From the NCBI GenBank assembly GCA_038527215.1, contig JBCBGC010000006.1:1-64000 (forward strand): 64,000 nucleotides of DNA, given 5' to 3'. The DNA comes from JAWPMV01 sp038527215. Lineage in GTDB: Bacteria; Bacteroidota; Bacteroidia; J057. Both the position numbers and the translations under genes were made by a program. This document shows, one piece after another, positions 8,807-17,133 of this stretch. The notes below the pieces were generated by a model. It made no database searches and was not told the origin of the DNA. It worked only from the letters and a program-made list of their open reading frames with translations. Each line of letters opens with the position of its first letter. Positions within the stretch are counted from its first letter, which is position 1.

Positions 8807-8888
8807 AGGGTACAGCAAAGCCAAAATTGCAAGGGAGTTGGGAATTGGGAGAACCTCAGTAAGAAGGCTATTCCATCCAAATCCGTAA
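8805..8888 (+). pseudogene. Remnant of a serine recombinase/resolvase C-terminal helix-turn-helix
   Basis: In the frame starting at 8805, overlapping the glycerate kinase stop, about 27 codons read as KGYSKAKIARELGIGRTSVR plus RLFHPNP and then TAA. This is the Hin/resolvase-type HTH found at the C-terminus of Tn3-family resolvases and related invertases (family knowledge). No catalytic domain is present. It starts exactly at the island boundary, which fits a leftover of the element that delivered the island. Confidence 0.6.
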
Positions 8889-9017
8889 CATGTGTTCATC
8901 TTCCCCAAATGTGTTCGATTCAAGTTTCTGCTAAATGGGCATAACATCGTCTATACTTCAACCCTTGCTATCGCGGCGGGCCGTGGGTATAGTCGCTTCG
9001 TTGTGCATAATTCAATC

Positions 9018-9338
9018 CTAATCAACTAAATACCTCCCCCAATCTGCCAAAGACCCAAAAATTGTCACGAGTTCTTTGCCTTTATCAGTCAGACTGTACT
9101 CAACTCTTGGGGGCGTTTCTGGGTAGGGTGTACGAATAATCAACCCATCTTCTATCATTTCCGACAGATGAGAGGTGAGTACTTTTCGGGAAATATCTGG
9201 GATCATGTAATCCAACTGTCCAAATCGCCTGGGCGAGGTTGACTTCCCGAGGTTTAAAATAATAATGGGCTTCCATTTTCCGCCAACTATTTTTAAGGCG
9301 GCTGTCAGCGGGCATTTTTTGAGGTCGAGCTGTTTCAT
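9018..9338 (-). CDS. HxlR family winged-helix transcriptional regulator
   Basis: 106 residues. CPLTAALKIVGGKWKPIIIL near the N-terminus is the family signature, followed by the recognition region (RRFGQLDYMIPDISRKVLTS), the wing (VEYSLTDKGKEL) and the C-terminal dimer helix (GSLADWGRYLVD). HxlR proteins often respond to aldehydes or redox signals through the conserved Cys (Cys9 here) and regulate a divergent neighbour. It is divergent from the PEBP gene at 9467, and the 128-base gap holds repeated GTTAC-type half sites. Composition is AT-richer than the upstream operon, in line with island origin. Confidence 0.92.
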   Translation of the reverse strand: MKQLDLKKCPLTAALKIVGGKWKPIIILNLGKSTSPRRFGQLDYMIPDISRKVLTSHLSEMIEDGLIIRTPYPETPPRVEYSLTDKGKELVTIFGSLADWGRYLVD

Positions 9339-9350
9339 TATTTGTCATTT

Positions 9351-9420
9351 GTTACTGCCTGGTAACCACTTTTTTGGGTATGTACACCGCATGAGTTACA
9401 AAAGGTAATTAATAATGGTT
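9351..9420. promoter_or_regulatory. Candidate HxlR operator cluster between divergent genes
   Basis: GTTACTGCCTGGTAAC (9351-9366) and GTTACAAAAGGTAAT (9395-9409) are two GTTAC-N5/6-GTAAY dyads about 44 bases apart. A further half site GGTTAC lies at 9418-9423. The position between HxlR and the PEBP gene suggests autoregulation and control of the divergent gene. This is inferred from symmetry only. Confidence 0.45.
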
Positions 9421-9466
9421 ACTTTGGGAAACTAAGTGTAATTGAAATCAAATTTTCTCAAAAAAA

Positions 9467-10069
9467 ATGAAAAGTAAAACTTTAAAGAGAGTATTAATTG
9501 CAATTCCAGGTCTGATAATTTTGTTGATTATTGCGAGAGTGGCGTTCGTGAATTTTGACCAGAAAAAGGAATTCGATTACCATAGCACTATCCAGAAAAG
9601 CATAAAGCTATGGTCTAATGATTTTGAATCAAACGGTCTAATTCCGACTGAATATACAGGTTTGGGTGAAGAGTTATCCCCCTCCTTGTATTGGGACAAT
9701 CTTCCATCAGGCACCGAATCCTTAGTTATAACGACTGTAGATTATGATGGGCCTTCACCAAGTTTCAAGTTAATGACTATAGACCATTGGGTAATCTTTA
9801 ATATAAGCCCCACGATCAACCATTTAGATAAAGCTGTAACGCTGGAAGAAATGGAAAAGCAAGGGATGAATTTGGGATTAAACATCAATGGCGAAGTAGG
9901 GTATGTTGGCCCTAACCCTCCCATGGGAATACACAAATATTATTTTAGAATTTACGCGCTTTCGGTTCCCTCAGTGGATTTGGATAAGCCATCAAGAACG
10001 GATCTAATGGAAAAGATAAAAGACAATATCATCGCCTATGGCGAATTGATCGGGACATATAGTAAATAA
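9467..10069 (+). CDS. YbhB/YbcL-type PEBP family protein with N-terminal membrane anchor
   Basis: 200 residues. Residues ~8-28 are a membrane segment (VLIAIPGLIILLIIARVAFV), so the rest is probably periplasmic. The PEBP core is visible: PTEYTGLGEELSPSLYWDNL, the D-x-D-x-P loop TVDYDGPSPSF, the IDHWVIFNIS strand and the GYVGPNPPMGIHKYYFRIYA ligand-pocket segment. Bacterial PEBP proteins are small-ligand-binding proteins of mostly unknown role. The divergent HxlR gene is a common neighbour. AT-rich composition and location inside the flanking repeats suggest acquisition by transfer. Confidence 0.9.
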   Translation: MKSKTLKRVLIAIPGLIILLIIARVAFVNFDQKKEFDYHSTIQKSIKLWSNDFESNGLIPTEYTGLGEELSPSLYWDNLPSGTESLVITTVDYDGPSPSFKLMTIDHWVIFNISPTINHLDKAVTLEEMEKQGMNLGLNINGEVGYVGPNPPMGIHKYYFRIYALSVPSVDLDKPSRTDLMEKIKDNIIAYGELIGTYSK

Positions 10070-10102
10070 GGACTAAATGAAAAAATAAAGAAAGCAATCA
10101 TC

Positions 10103-11284
10103 ATGGCTCTTTCATTTGGGGTAACCATTGCTAATGGCCAGAATATCAAATCCCTTGGAACCATGCTGTTTAATGACCAGGGAATATTATTCGTTGGAGA
10201 CAATATCTCAGGATCCATTCTTGCGTTCGATTTTAGCAGTGAAAAGCAGAAGAAAAAAAATTTTGAGATAAACATATACAACGTAGACGCTCAAATAGCT
10301 GCTGTATTGGGCACAGCTCAAGGGAGTGTACAAGTCAATGATATAGCAGTCCACCCCAAAAGTGGTGAAGTGTATCTTTCCGTGACTCGGGGACATGGGT
10401 TAGATGCATTACCCGCTCTTCTAAAAGTAAATGCGGACAGTCAATTAATTGCCATCGACATATCCCAGGTTTCTGTTACGTCGCAGTCGCTTTCCAAGCT
10501 GCCGAGTATCGAAAGTAAAATTGGGTTAAGAGGTACGGCAGGATCGCCTCCCACACCCAAGGAAATAGCAAAGTCTCAACGATCTCTACGGACCTTAGCT
10601 ATTGTTGCGATGGAATACCACAAGGGGGAGTTGTTTGTGGCAGGTATCAGCAATGAAGAATTCTGTTCGGTACTGCGCAGAATGTCCTACCCCTTTGATG
10701 GATCAGAAAGTATTAGCAATATCGAAATGTATCACATTGTGCACGATACCTATGAAACACGTGCTCCCATCCGATCCATGGCAGTAAACACCATTGATGG
10801 CAAAGATCATGTGGTGGCAGCCTACACCTGTAGCCCTTTGGTGTTAATTCCGCTGGAAGAATTGCAGGACGGGCAAAAAGTGAAAGCGAAAACCGTTGGA
10901 GACATGGGGAATGGTCAGCCTATTGATATGGTTCCGTTCAGGATAAAGAATGAAGAGATGCTCTTCGTTACTAACAACAGTAGAAGTCCCATGGTTATTC
11001 CCGTAAAAGGGCTCAATGGGGCAAAGGCAGTTACTAAGCAGGATTTTAAGAGAGGACCTAAACTAGATACAAATCCTATCATGCCTTACGGACCCGTTGG
11101 AAAACCCGTGATGTTTTCTGGTGCATCGCTTCGCATTGATTTGCTAAATGACTCAAAATTCATTTCTCTCAACAGAGACTTTGAAACGGGAGACTTAGAT
11201 TTGATTAGCTTGAACACCTTTGTCCCGTTCAAATTGCATAACATCGTGGGGCAAAAGGACGTTCCCGTCCAAAAGCAGAAATAA
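10103..11284 (+). CDS. Secreted protein of unknown function; start probably lost to a one-base deletion
   Basis: 393 residues from the ATG at 10103. The text reads like beta-propeller blades: LFNDQGILFVGDNISGSILA, VNDIAVHPKSGEVYLSVTRG, AIVAMEYHKGELFVAGISN and IRSMAVNTIDGKDHVVAAYT, but I cannot place it in a named family. The N-terminus is only the back half of a signal peptide (MALSFGVTIANGQ). An ATG with six A residues at 10078 would, with one more A, read MKKIKKAIIMALSFGVTIAN, a complete signal. As written, that ATG meets TAA after two codons. So this is either a sequencing or slippage indel or a recent frameshift. It follows the PEBP gene by 33 bases in the same AT-rich block. Confidence 0.7.
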   Translation: MALSFGVTIANGQNIKSLGTMLFNDQGILFVGDNISGSILAFDFSSEKQKKKNFEINIYNVDAQIAAVLGTAQGSVQVNDIAVHPKSGEVYLSVTRGHGLDALPALLKVNADSQLIAIDISQVSVTSQSLSKLPSIESKIGLRGTAGSPPTPKEIAKSQRSLRTLAIVAMEYHKGELFVAGISNEEFCSVLRRMSYPFDGSESISNIEMYHIVHDTYETRAPIRSMAVNTIDGKDHVVAAYTCSPLVLIPLEELQDGQKVKAKTVGDMGNGQPIDMVPFRIKNEEMLFVTNNSRSPMVIPVKGLNGAKAVTKQDFKRGPKLDTNPIMPYGPVGKPVMFSGASLRIDLLNDSKFISLNRDFETGDLDLISLNTFVPFKLHNIVGQKDVPVQKQK

Positions 11285-11443
11285 TACGAAACCTTCAGCT
11301 TTCATAGTGCTTTTGAGCCCTTTATTTGAAGATGTTAGCTCGATCAACACCTGATCTGGGTTTGCCCCAAAAACCTGAAGGCGTTATCCCATAGAATGTT
11401 TCGGCATTTTCCAAAGGAGGAGAAGCGAATTTGGGTTACGATA

Positions 11444-11488
11444 ATTTGGCCGTTTTCGTCACAAATACAACTGGCGAAAACGGTCAAA
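11444..11488. repeat. Imperfect inverted repeat near the island end
   Basis: TTTGGCCGTTTTCGTC (about 11445-11460) is the reverse complement of GGCGAAAACGGTCAAA (about 11473-11488) with two mismatches and a 12-base loop. It lies just inside direct-repeat copy B. It could be an element end or a hairpin; there is no T-run to make it a clear terminator. Confidence 0.5.
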
Positions 11489-11501
11489 TTTCTGGATCAG
11501 G

Positions 11502-11561
11502 ATGGCAAGCCCAGGCTTGTTGTTAACCCGTTTGGCGTACCGCGCTTTGTTCGGGAGCTGA
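11502..11561 (+). pseudogene. Displaced 3' end of a glycerate kinase gene (direct repeat copy B)
   Basis: Bases 11502-11561 read MASPGLLLTRLAYRALFGS followed by TGA, nearly the same peptide as the end of the intact glycerate kinase (ASPGLLLTRLAYRAFF). Upstream of 11502 the frame has no similarity to the kinase. The simplest explanation is that this is the original gene tail, pushed 2.7 kb downstream when the HxlR/PEBP island inserted. Confidence 0.75.
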
Positions 11562-11728
11562 TAGGCTTTTTTTTGTCCTCCATACCCCATTCCCAAATAG
11601 AGAAGATTTTTCCCAATGTGGGAAAGGAAAGTTTCGTATGTGGTCATATAGTTTGATTTTTTCTGAAATCTCCTCATTTTTTGCTGCCAAAATTCTGACA
11701 TTTCTACTTACGTGGACCCGCGAATTTT

Positions 11729-11736
11729 ACCTTTGC
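11729..11736 (+). promoter_or_regulatory. Candidate Bacteroidota -7 element
   Basis: TACCTTTG fits the TAnnTTTG consensus of the Bacteroidota housekeeping sigma factor and lies 97 bases before the PepSY-like lipoprotein gene. A clear -33 TTG box was not found, so this is tentative. Confidence 0.3.
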
Positions 11737-11832
11737 CGTAAAGCTGGTTCCTCTGTCTGCGTCTGAGGCTGCTGCTGGTTTAGTTATTGTGGCCCTTTTT
11801 CCCAAAGGATTCACTTTTACCAAACCAAAAGC

Positions 11833-12855
11833 ATGAGACATCTGCTAAATGTATTTTTCAGCCTTGCCCTGTTAGGGATAGTTATGTACTCCTGCGATCC
11901 GGGAGACATCCCTACCATTGAAGATCCAGATGACCTGATCAACTACCTCGACTCTTTGGGGGTAGATTCCTGCCTGGTAGGTGACACCCTCATGGTCAAC
12001 GATCTTCCGGCCAATGCCCAATCCTATCTTACCCAAAATTATCCGCAGGACCCGGTCGCCAATGTCATCAAATATTCTACTTTCCAGGATTCTCTCTATC
12101 AGGTGAGCCTGAGCAGTGGAACCGTGGTACTCTTTGACGGCATGGGCGACTTTCTACAGGCGGGTAATCCTGCGACCATAGATCCGGATGACCTGGAAGA
12201 TCGCCTCTTAGACTCATTAGCCGTGTATTTCCCTGACCTGGATATAGAGGAAGTGGAACTCGAGTGGAGCTATAACGGGATGCAGGCCTTTGAGATAGAA
12301 TTTGCCGGAGATTTTGAAATCTATGTCTTTGTGCACGGCAGCACCATTTGCTACGCCATAGATGAGGACTGTGATGACGACGATGATGATGATGACGGAG
12401 ATGACGATGACTGCGAGGACCATGACGATGATGATGACTACATCGCAGTGGATAGCCTGCCGGCGAATATTCTCCAGCACCTGCAAGCCAATTATCCCAA
12501 CCATGAGATAGAGGAATGTGCCGAAATCCTCACCCTTTGTGATAGCACGGTAGCCTATGTGATTGAAATCGAGGATGATGCGCACGATGATGAATTCGAA
12601 GTAGTCTACGACCTCAGTGGCACCTTTCTCTATGAAATCCAGGAGTATGAAGGGAACCTGCCACAGGCGATCGTAGCCAGCATCCAAACCAATTATCCAG
12701 GCTTTGAAGCAGAGGATGATTATTACCTGATGACCTTGCCCAATGGAGACAAGCGATACCAGGTCGAATTAGAAAACGACTCCACAGATATAGAGCTGAT
12801 CGTCATCTTTGCCGAAGATGGGACTGTGGTCTGCGAAAGAGAAGAAGATGATTAA
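11833..12855 (+). CDS. PepSY-like lipoprotein with an Asp-rich segment
   Basis: 340 residues with a lipoprotein signal (GIVMYSC). PepSY-like units recur: LPANAQSYLTQNYP (about residue 57), LPANILQHLQANYP (about 212) and LPQAIVASIQTNYP (about 275), with a more divergent unit around LEDRLLDSLAVYFPDLDIEE (about 121). Between the first and second halves, residues ~178-204 are almost all Asp/Glu with a few Gly, Cys and His. Family knowledge: PepSY-like repeats occur in Bacteroidota envelope proteins of unclear function. The acidic stretch suggests calcium or other cation binding (inference). The gene is single and is followed by a strong hairpin at 12888. Confidence 0.8.
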   Translation: MRHLLNVFFSLALLGIVMYSCDPGDIPTIEDPDDLINYLDSLGVDSCLVGDTLMVNDLPANAQSYLTQNYPQDPVANVIKYSTFQDSLYQVSLSSGTVVLFDGMGDFLQAGNPATIDPDDLEDRLLDSLAVYFPDLDIEEVELEWSYNGMQAFEIEFAGDFEIYVFVHGSTICYAIDEDCDDDDDDDDGDDDDCEDHDDDDDYIAVDSLPANILQHLQANYPNHEIEECAEILTLCDSTVAYVIEIEDDAHDDEFEVVYDLSGTFLYEIQEYEGNLPQAIVASIQTNYPGFEAEDDYYLMTLPNGDKRYQVELENDSTDIELIVIFAEDGTVVCEREEDD

Positions 12856-12887
12856 TTCAGCATAGATACACTCAGATTAACCCTTTG

Positions 12888-12925
12888 GTCCCGGTCTTTC
12901 ATTGAAAGGTCGGGACTTGTTATTT
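12888..12925 (+). terminator. Intrinsic terminator after the PepSY-like gene
   Basis: GTCCCGGTCTTTC (12888-12900) pairs with GAAAGGTCGGGAC (12904-12916) over a 3-base loop with two non-Watson-Crick positions, followed by TTGTTATTTGT. Confidence 0.7.
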
Positions 12926-13033
12926 GTCGGGATAAATGAGGCATTCGTCCATGATATTTGATTTTGGTCATTCCTTTATGGAAATTTTAGCTTAAGACAA
13001 ATTCGCAAAGACTATTACAAAAATACCACTGTC

Positions 13034-13492
13034 ATGGCAGCTTTTACGCTCAACATTAATGGACAGACCCAATCGGTAGAGGTAGACCCCTCTACGCCCA
13101 TCCTTTGGGTGCTGCGAGACCACCTCGACCTGGTCGGCACAAAATACGGCTGCGGCATCGCCCAATGCGGAGCCTGTACGGTTCACCTCGATGGCGTAGC
13201 CGTCCGGTCCTGTTCTATTCCGGTCAGCGCGGTAGGGGATCAGGCCATCACCACCATTGAAGGATTATCCGAAAAAAATGACCATCCGGTTCAACAAGCC
13301 TGGTTGGAACACGATGTGGCCCAGTGCGGCTATTGCCAGGCGGGTCAGATCATGAGCGCCGCCGCTTTACTGGAAAACAACAGCAATCCCAGCGACGAGG
13401 AAATCGAGAATGCCATGAATGGCAATATTTGTCGCTGCGGAACCTACGTGCGCATCAAAGAAGCCATCAAGACGGCAGCAGCCAATTCCTAA
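13034..13492 (+). CDS. iorA: [2Fe-2S] subunit of an isoquinoline 1-oxidoreductase/xanthine dehydrogenase family enzyme
   Basis: 152 residues, the usual size for IorA-type small subunits. The plant-ferredoxin-like cluster is formed by CGCGIAQCGAC (about residues 40-50) plus a later Cys at about 60. The second, alpha-helical cluster uses CGYCQAG (about 99-105) and CRCGTY (about 134-139). It passes electrons from the molybdenum cofactor of the large subunit encoded 18 bases downstream. No Tat signal is present; co-export with the large subunit is the known arrangement for this family. The true substrate cannot be read from sequence, and 'isoquinoline' is a family label. FAD is not encoded here, so the electron acceptor may be a cytochrome c. 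Confidence 0.92.
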   Translation: MAAFTLNINGQTQSVEVDPSTPILWVLRDHLDLVGTKYGCGIAQCGACTVHLDGVAVRSCSIPVSAVGDQAITTIEGLSEKNDHPVQQAWLEHDVAQCGYCQAGQIMSAAALLENNSNPSDEEIENAMNGNICRCGTYVRIKEAIKTAAANS

Positions 13493-13510
13493 CCCTTAAT
13501 CCTTTGAAAA

Positions 13511-15748
13511 ATGACATTGATTAAAACACAACATAATCGCCGGTCCTTTTTAAAGGTGTCGGCTGCGGCTGGTGGCGGGATGCTGATCGGCTTTAATTGG
13601 CTGACCAGTTGTACCCCGGTGGCGGAGGTAGATCAGACCCCTGCCATTCCTATTCCGAATGAATGGTTTGACATCAACGGATACATTAAAATCGGTGATA
13701 CCGGTTTGGTAACCATTTATTCTCCCAATCCCGAGATTGGGCAAAATGTGATGACTTCCATGCCCATGATTGTAGCGGAAGAACTCGATGTGAACTGGGA
13801 CCATGTAGTCGTAGAACAAGGCATGCTGGATGAAGATGCCTTTCACAATCCACAGTTTGCCGGAGGGAGCTTGTCCATCATGCTGGGCTGGGATGCCTTG
13901 CGCATGGCGGGCGCCACAGGCAGACACATGCTGCTACAAGCTGCGGCCAAAGAATGGGGCGTGAGCATGGATGACCTGAGCGTCAGTAAAGGCGTGATTT
14001 CGGAGAAAAACGGCACCCGGACCATTACCTATGGCGAGATCGCCGCGAAAGCCGTGGGCCAGGAAGTACCCGAAGAGGTCGCTTTGAAAGAGCCCAAAGA
14101 TTTTACCCTGATCGGTACCCCCCAGAAAAATGTGGAAGGTCCCAAAATCGTCAGCGGAGAAAGACTCTTTGGCCTGGACTTCAAGCGGGAAGGCATGATG
14201 ATCGCCATGATCGAACATCCGCCTGCCTTTGGCATGCAAGTCAAAGACTTCAACGTAGACGAAATCAAAGCCATGCCCGGCGTTACCGATGCTTTCATCG
14301 TGGATACCAGTTATAAAGAGACCGCCCGCATGGATGTCAACGCCTTTAACCAGTTGATCACCATCGTTGGGACCTCTACCTGGCCCTTGATTCAGGCCAA
14401 GCGTGCCCTGAAAGCCAACTGGGAAACCATCGAAAGCCTGGAAAGCAGCGAGGACCACATGAAAAACCTGGAAATCGCCCAAACCAGCGCTGAGGTGCAG
14501 GAGAATCGGGTGGATGGAGATCCGGAAGCGGCTTTTGCCAGAGCCACCAAAGTGATTGAGCGAACGTATACTTCTCCCATCATGGCCCACAATACCATGG
14601 AGCCCATGAACTTCTTTGCCCACGTCAAGGAGAATGAGGTAGAGTTGGTCGGTCCTACTCAGACGCCCAACGCCCTTCGTCAATCCACTTCCAAAATGCT
14701 CGGCATTCCAGAGGAAAATATCTCTGTCGGCATGACCCGTATGGGCGGCGGTTTTGGTCGGAGATTGTATACCCACTTTGGCTTAGAAGCCGCGGCGATT
14801 TCGAAAAAAATGGGCGCCCCCGTCAAGCTCATTTATACCCGCGAAGACGATATGACCCAGGGCACCTATCGGCCTGCCTATCGCTCTACCTATAAAGCAG
14901 GGCTGGACGAAAACAACAAGCTGATTGCCTTCTCCGTCAATGGTTCTGGCTTACAGGATGGGCCGGTTTTTCCGAGTCGTTTTCCTGCCGGTGCGATAGA
15001 GAATTATTTGGCGGAAAAAAGAGGCACCCCCTCTAACTTGTCCTTCGGTGCCTGGCGGGCGCCGCGTTCTCACTTTACCGCAGGGGCTGAGCAGTCTTTC
15101 CTGGACGAAGTAGCCGAAGCAGCGGGCAAAGACCCCATCGAATTCCGCCTGGAACTGTTCGAGCGCGCCAAAAACAACCCGATAGGGGAGAAGCATGATT
15201 ATGATGCAGAACGCTATGCGGGGGTCTTGGAGTTGGTGAAGGAAAAAGCCAATTGGGGCCAGGATATGCCTGGAGTACACCGGGGCGTAGCCGCTTATTT
15301 TTGTCACAATACCTACGTGGCTGAAGTGGTGGACATGGTCACTGAGGGAGACATCCTCAAGGTCCAGAAAGTCTGGTGTGCGGTGGACTGCGGCATCGTG
15401 GTCAATCCAGAAGGCGCCATCAACATGATCCAGGGCGGCGTCGTTGACGGCATCGGTCACGCCTTATTTAGCGAGCTTCGCTTTGAAAAAGGGCAATCCC
15501 TGGACAAGAACTTTAATACCTACCAACTGATCCGACATAAGGAAGCGCCCAGTGAAATTGAGGTCTTCTTTGTGGAGAATGATATCAAACCTACAGGTTT
15601 GGGTGAGCCTGGCTTACCTCCAGCCGTGGGCGCGCTGGCCAACGCTATTTATAAGGCTACCGGCCAACGCTTTTATCATCAGCCTTTCGCCAAGCAGACG
15701 CAGCTACCCGCTGGAGAAACCGAGCAGATCGAGCTGAAGATCGGTTGA
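13511..15748 (+). CDS. iorB: Molybdopterin-binding subunit, IorB/aldehyde oxidase family, Tat-exported
   Basis: 745 residues. A twin-arginine signal is present (NRRSFLKVSAAAGGG, residues ~9-23) with a Cys at about 34 (TSC) that could be lipidated. The molybdopterin domain shows TRMGGGFGRRLYTHFGLEAA near residue 415, FGAWRAPRSHFTAGAEQSFL near 520, VDCGIVVNPEGAINMIQGG near 625, and the active-site Glu segment GLGEPGLPPAVGALANAI near 700. Together with the upstream small subunit it makes a periplasmic two-subunit hydroxylase acting on aldehydes or N-heterocycles. XdhC/MobA-type maturation genes are absent from the window. Substrate unknown. Confidence 0.93.
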   Translation: MTLIKTQHNRRSFLKVSAAAGGGMLIGFNWLTSCTPVAEVDQTPAIPIPNEWFDINGYIKIGDTGLVTIYSPNPEIGQNVMTSMPMIVAEELDVNWDHVVVEQGMLDEDAFHNPQFAGGSLSIMLGWDALRMAGATGRHMLLQAAAKEWGVSMDDLSVSKGVISEKNGTRTITYGEIAAKAVGQEVPEEVALKEPKDFTLIGTPQKNVEGPKIVSGERLFGLDFKREGMMIAMIEHPPAFGMQVKDFNVDEIKAMPGVTDAFIVDTSYKETARMDVNAFNQLITIVGTSTWPLIQAKRALKANWETIESLESSEDHMKNLEIAQTSAEVQENRVDGDPEAAFARATKVIERTYTSPIMAHNTMEPMNFFAHVKENEVELVGPTQTPNALRQSTSKMLGIPEENISVGMTRMGGGFGRRLYTHFGLEAAAISKKMGAPVKLIYTREDDMTQGTYRPAYRSTYKAGLDENNKLIAFSVNGSGLQDGPVFPSRFPAGAIENYLAEKRGTPSNLSFGAWRAPRSHFTAGAEQSFLDEVAEAAGKDPIEFRLELFERAKNNPIGEKHDYDAERYAGVLELVKEKANWGQDMPGVHRGVAAYFCHNTYVAEVVDMVTEGDILKVQKVWCAVDCGIVVNPEGAINMIQGGVVDGIGHALFSELRFEKGQSLDKNFNTYQLIRHKEAPSEIEVFFVENDIKPTGLGEPGLPPAVGALANAIYKATGQRFYHQPFAKQTQLPAGETEQIELKIG

Positions 15749-15759
15749 TTTATTATATG

Positions 15760-15869
15760 AGCCACGAATGCACGAATGAAAGACGAATCGGTAGCTATTT
15801 ATTCGTCCTTCATTCGGTAATTCGTGGCTTTACTTCCTATTCGCCACCAATTCGCGCATTCGTGGCTCT
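15760..15869. repeat. Extragenic inverted repeats built on ATTCGTGGCT
   Basis: A left arm (15760-15788, begins AGCCACGAAT) and right arm (15801-15829, ends AATTCGTGGCT) form a hairpin of about 29 bases per arm with a few mismatches and a 12-base loop. A third copy, ending CGCATTCGTGGCT, is at 15842-15867 and touches the hydrolase stop codon. It sits between convergent genes and may end transcription on both strands or be a mobile repeat. Confidence 0.65.
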
Positions 15870-16887
15870 ACCCCTCAGGCACCGAAATCTCCAACTCCCG
15901 TACCGGCGTCCCATCCGACCATTCCCCCATGTAGCGCTGGGCCTCGGTATTGCCGAAGGCTTTTTCGCAGTGCTCATTTTCCCACACACACTCAAAGAGC
16001 GCATCAAACAACTTCCAATACGCATATAAGTCCACCTGATCCAGCCGACTGGCTTGCGCCCGCATATAAGAATAGCCGTGTACTCCATTGTCAAAAGGCG
16101 GATTCAACGCATAGACTTCCAGGTGTCCGGCCGTGATTTCTTCCTCTCCGTGAGCATCCGCATATTGCCGCACCAGGTTGCGGTTGGGGGTGTTGATGGC
16201 CGTCTCAAAGACTTTTTTGCCCAAGACATCCTGCACCACCCGATCATTATCCGAAACCATGATCAGCATTTTTACCTCCGAAGAAATCCCCCTGTAATCT
16301 TCCAGAATATAATCATCTACCGGCCCCGTGCCCGGCGAGACATAAAAAGCCCCCAGGCATGGCGGTAATTCATATTGCGCATAGTCCGCCAGCATATTGG
16401 CGATGATGGCTCCTCCAAAAGAATGACCGATCATCATAAAGCCTCTTTTATAAGGTTTTACCTGACCCGCACTGTCCAGCCGGGCCCAGGCATCCTTGAT
16501 GGCCGTAACCACATTGGGAATAAAGCCTTCCGGCCCTGGAGAAACGATGGATTCCTGGTAGCGAGGAAAGATAATGGTGCGACCTTGCTGTACCAAATGC
16601 TCCAGCCATAGCCCATAGACCATGGGATTATAGGCACTGTAGCCATGCAAAAAGACCACCACCGGCGCAGAGTCCGGTTGGGGAGATTGGGGTTGGATCA
16701 GCCAATAGCCGTCCTGTTCCTCCGCAAAGTTTTCAAATTTGAAGGACTCGTTTACATAGTTGACCGTGTCCAGGATATGGATGTTTTTGGCGGTAATGGC
16801 GGCTCCGGCTTTACGAGATTGAGCAAAATAGATGGCTCCCGCCACCATCAATCCCAGGACGACCAGCAGAAAGGTTTTCTTTTTCAT
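15868..16887 (-). CDS. Alpha/beta hydrolase, exported or membrane-anchored
   Basis: 339 residues with an N-terminal hydrophobic segment (TFLLVVLGLMVAGAIYFAQ). The fold is shown by PVVVFLHGYSAYNPMVYG (oxyanion HG near residue 80) and the nucleophile elbow GHSFGG with Ser156. A later Asp in MVSDNDRVV and a His near the AHGEEEITAGHLEVY segment could complete the triad. The style is closest to dienelactone hydrolase/chlorophyllase-like esterases. The substrate is unknown. It is convergent with iorB across a repeat-rich spacer, so functional linkage is not implied. Confidence 0.8.
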   Translation of the reverse strand: MKKKTFLLVVLGLMVAGAIYFAQSRKAGAAITAKNIHILDTVNYVNESFKFENFAEEQDGYWLIQPQSPQPDSAPVVVFLHGYSAYNPMVYGLWLEHLVQQGRTIIFPRYQESIVSPGPEGFIPNVVTAIKDAWARLDSAGQVKPYKRGFMMIGHSFGGAIIANMLADYAQYELPPCLGAFYVSPGTGPVDDYILEDYRGISSEVKMLIMVSDNDRVVQDVLGKKVFETAINTPNRNLVRQYADAHGEEEITAGHLEVYALNPPFDNGVHGYSYMRAQASRLDQVDLYAYWKLFDALFECVWENEHCEKAFGNTEAQRYMGEWSDGTPVRELEISVPEG

Positions 16888-17133
16888 TGTGTGTTAGGCT
16901 TACCAGCAGGAGGATAAATATACGGTATTTCGATTTCTTTCCTGTCCATGAAGGTTCCGCTTGGCGGTGAGGAACCCTGACTTTTTTTCAGAAAGCTCCG
17001 TACTGGGAGAAACTATACCCGCTTTTAGGCCTACAGAGGGCGTGGCGCTAATTTTTTTCAAAAAAATCCGCCCCTCCCGAAGGAATTCCCCATCTAGCTG
17101 GTCTAAAGGTTGATTCACATGAGCTTAACATTA

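Larger units (their letters stand above)
11285..11832. other. 548-base intergenic stretch with island-end debris
   Basis: No convincing gene. It holds an imperfect inverted repeat (11444-11488), the displaced glycerate kinase tail (11502-11561) and a promoter candidate for the next gene (11729-11736). A minus-strand frame at 11459-11701 has no recognisable protein character. Confidence 0.6.

Noticed and set aside
11459..11701. 80-residue minus-strand frame in the island-end debris
   Set aside because: It overlaps the displaced glycerate kinase tail and an inverted repeat, and shows no protein family character.
13934..14776. 280-codon minus-strand frame opposite iorB
   Set aside because: It is an antisense shadow of a well-supported molybdopterin subunit; the translation has no family features.
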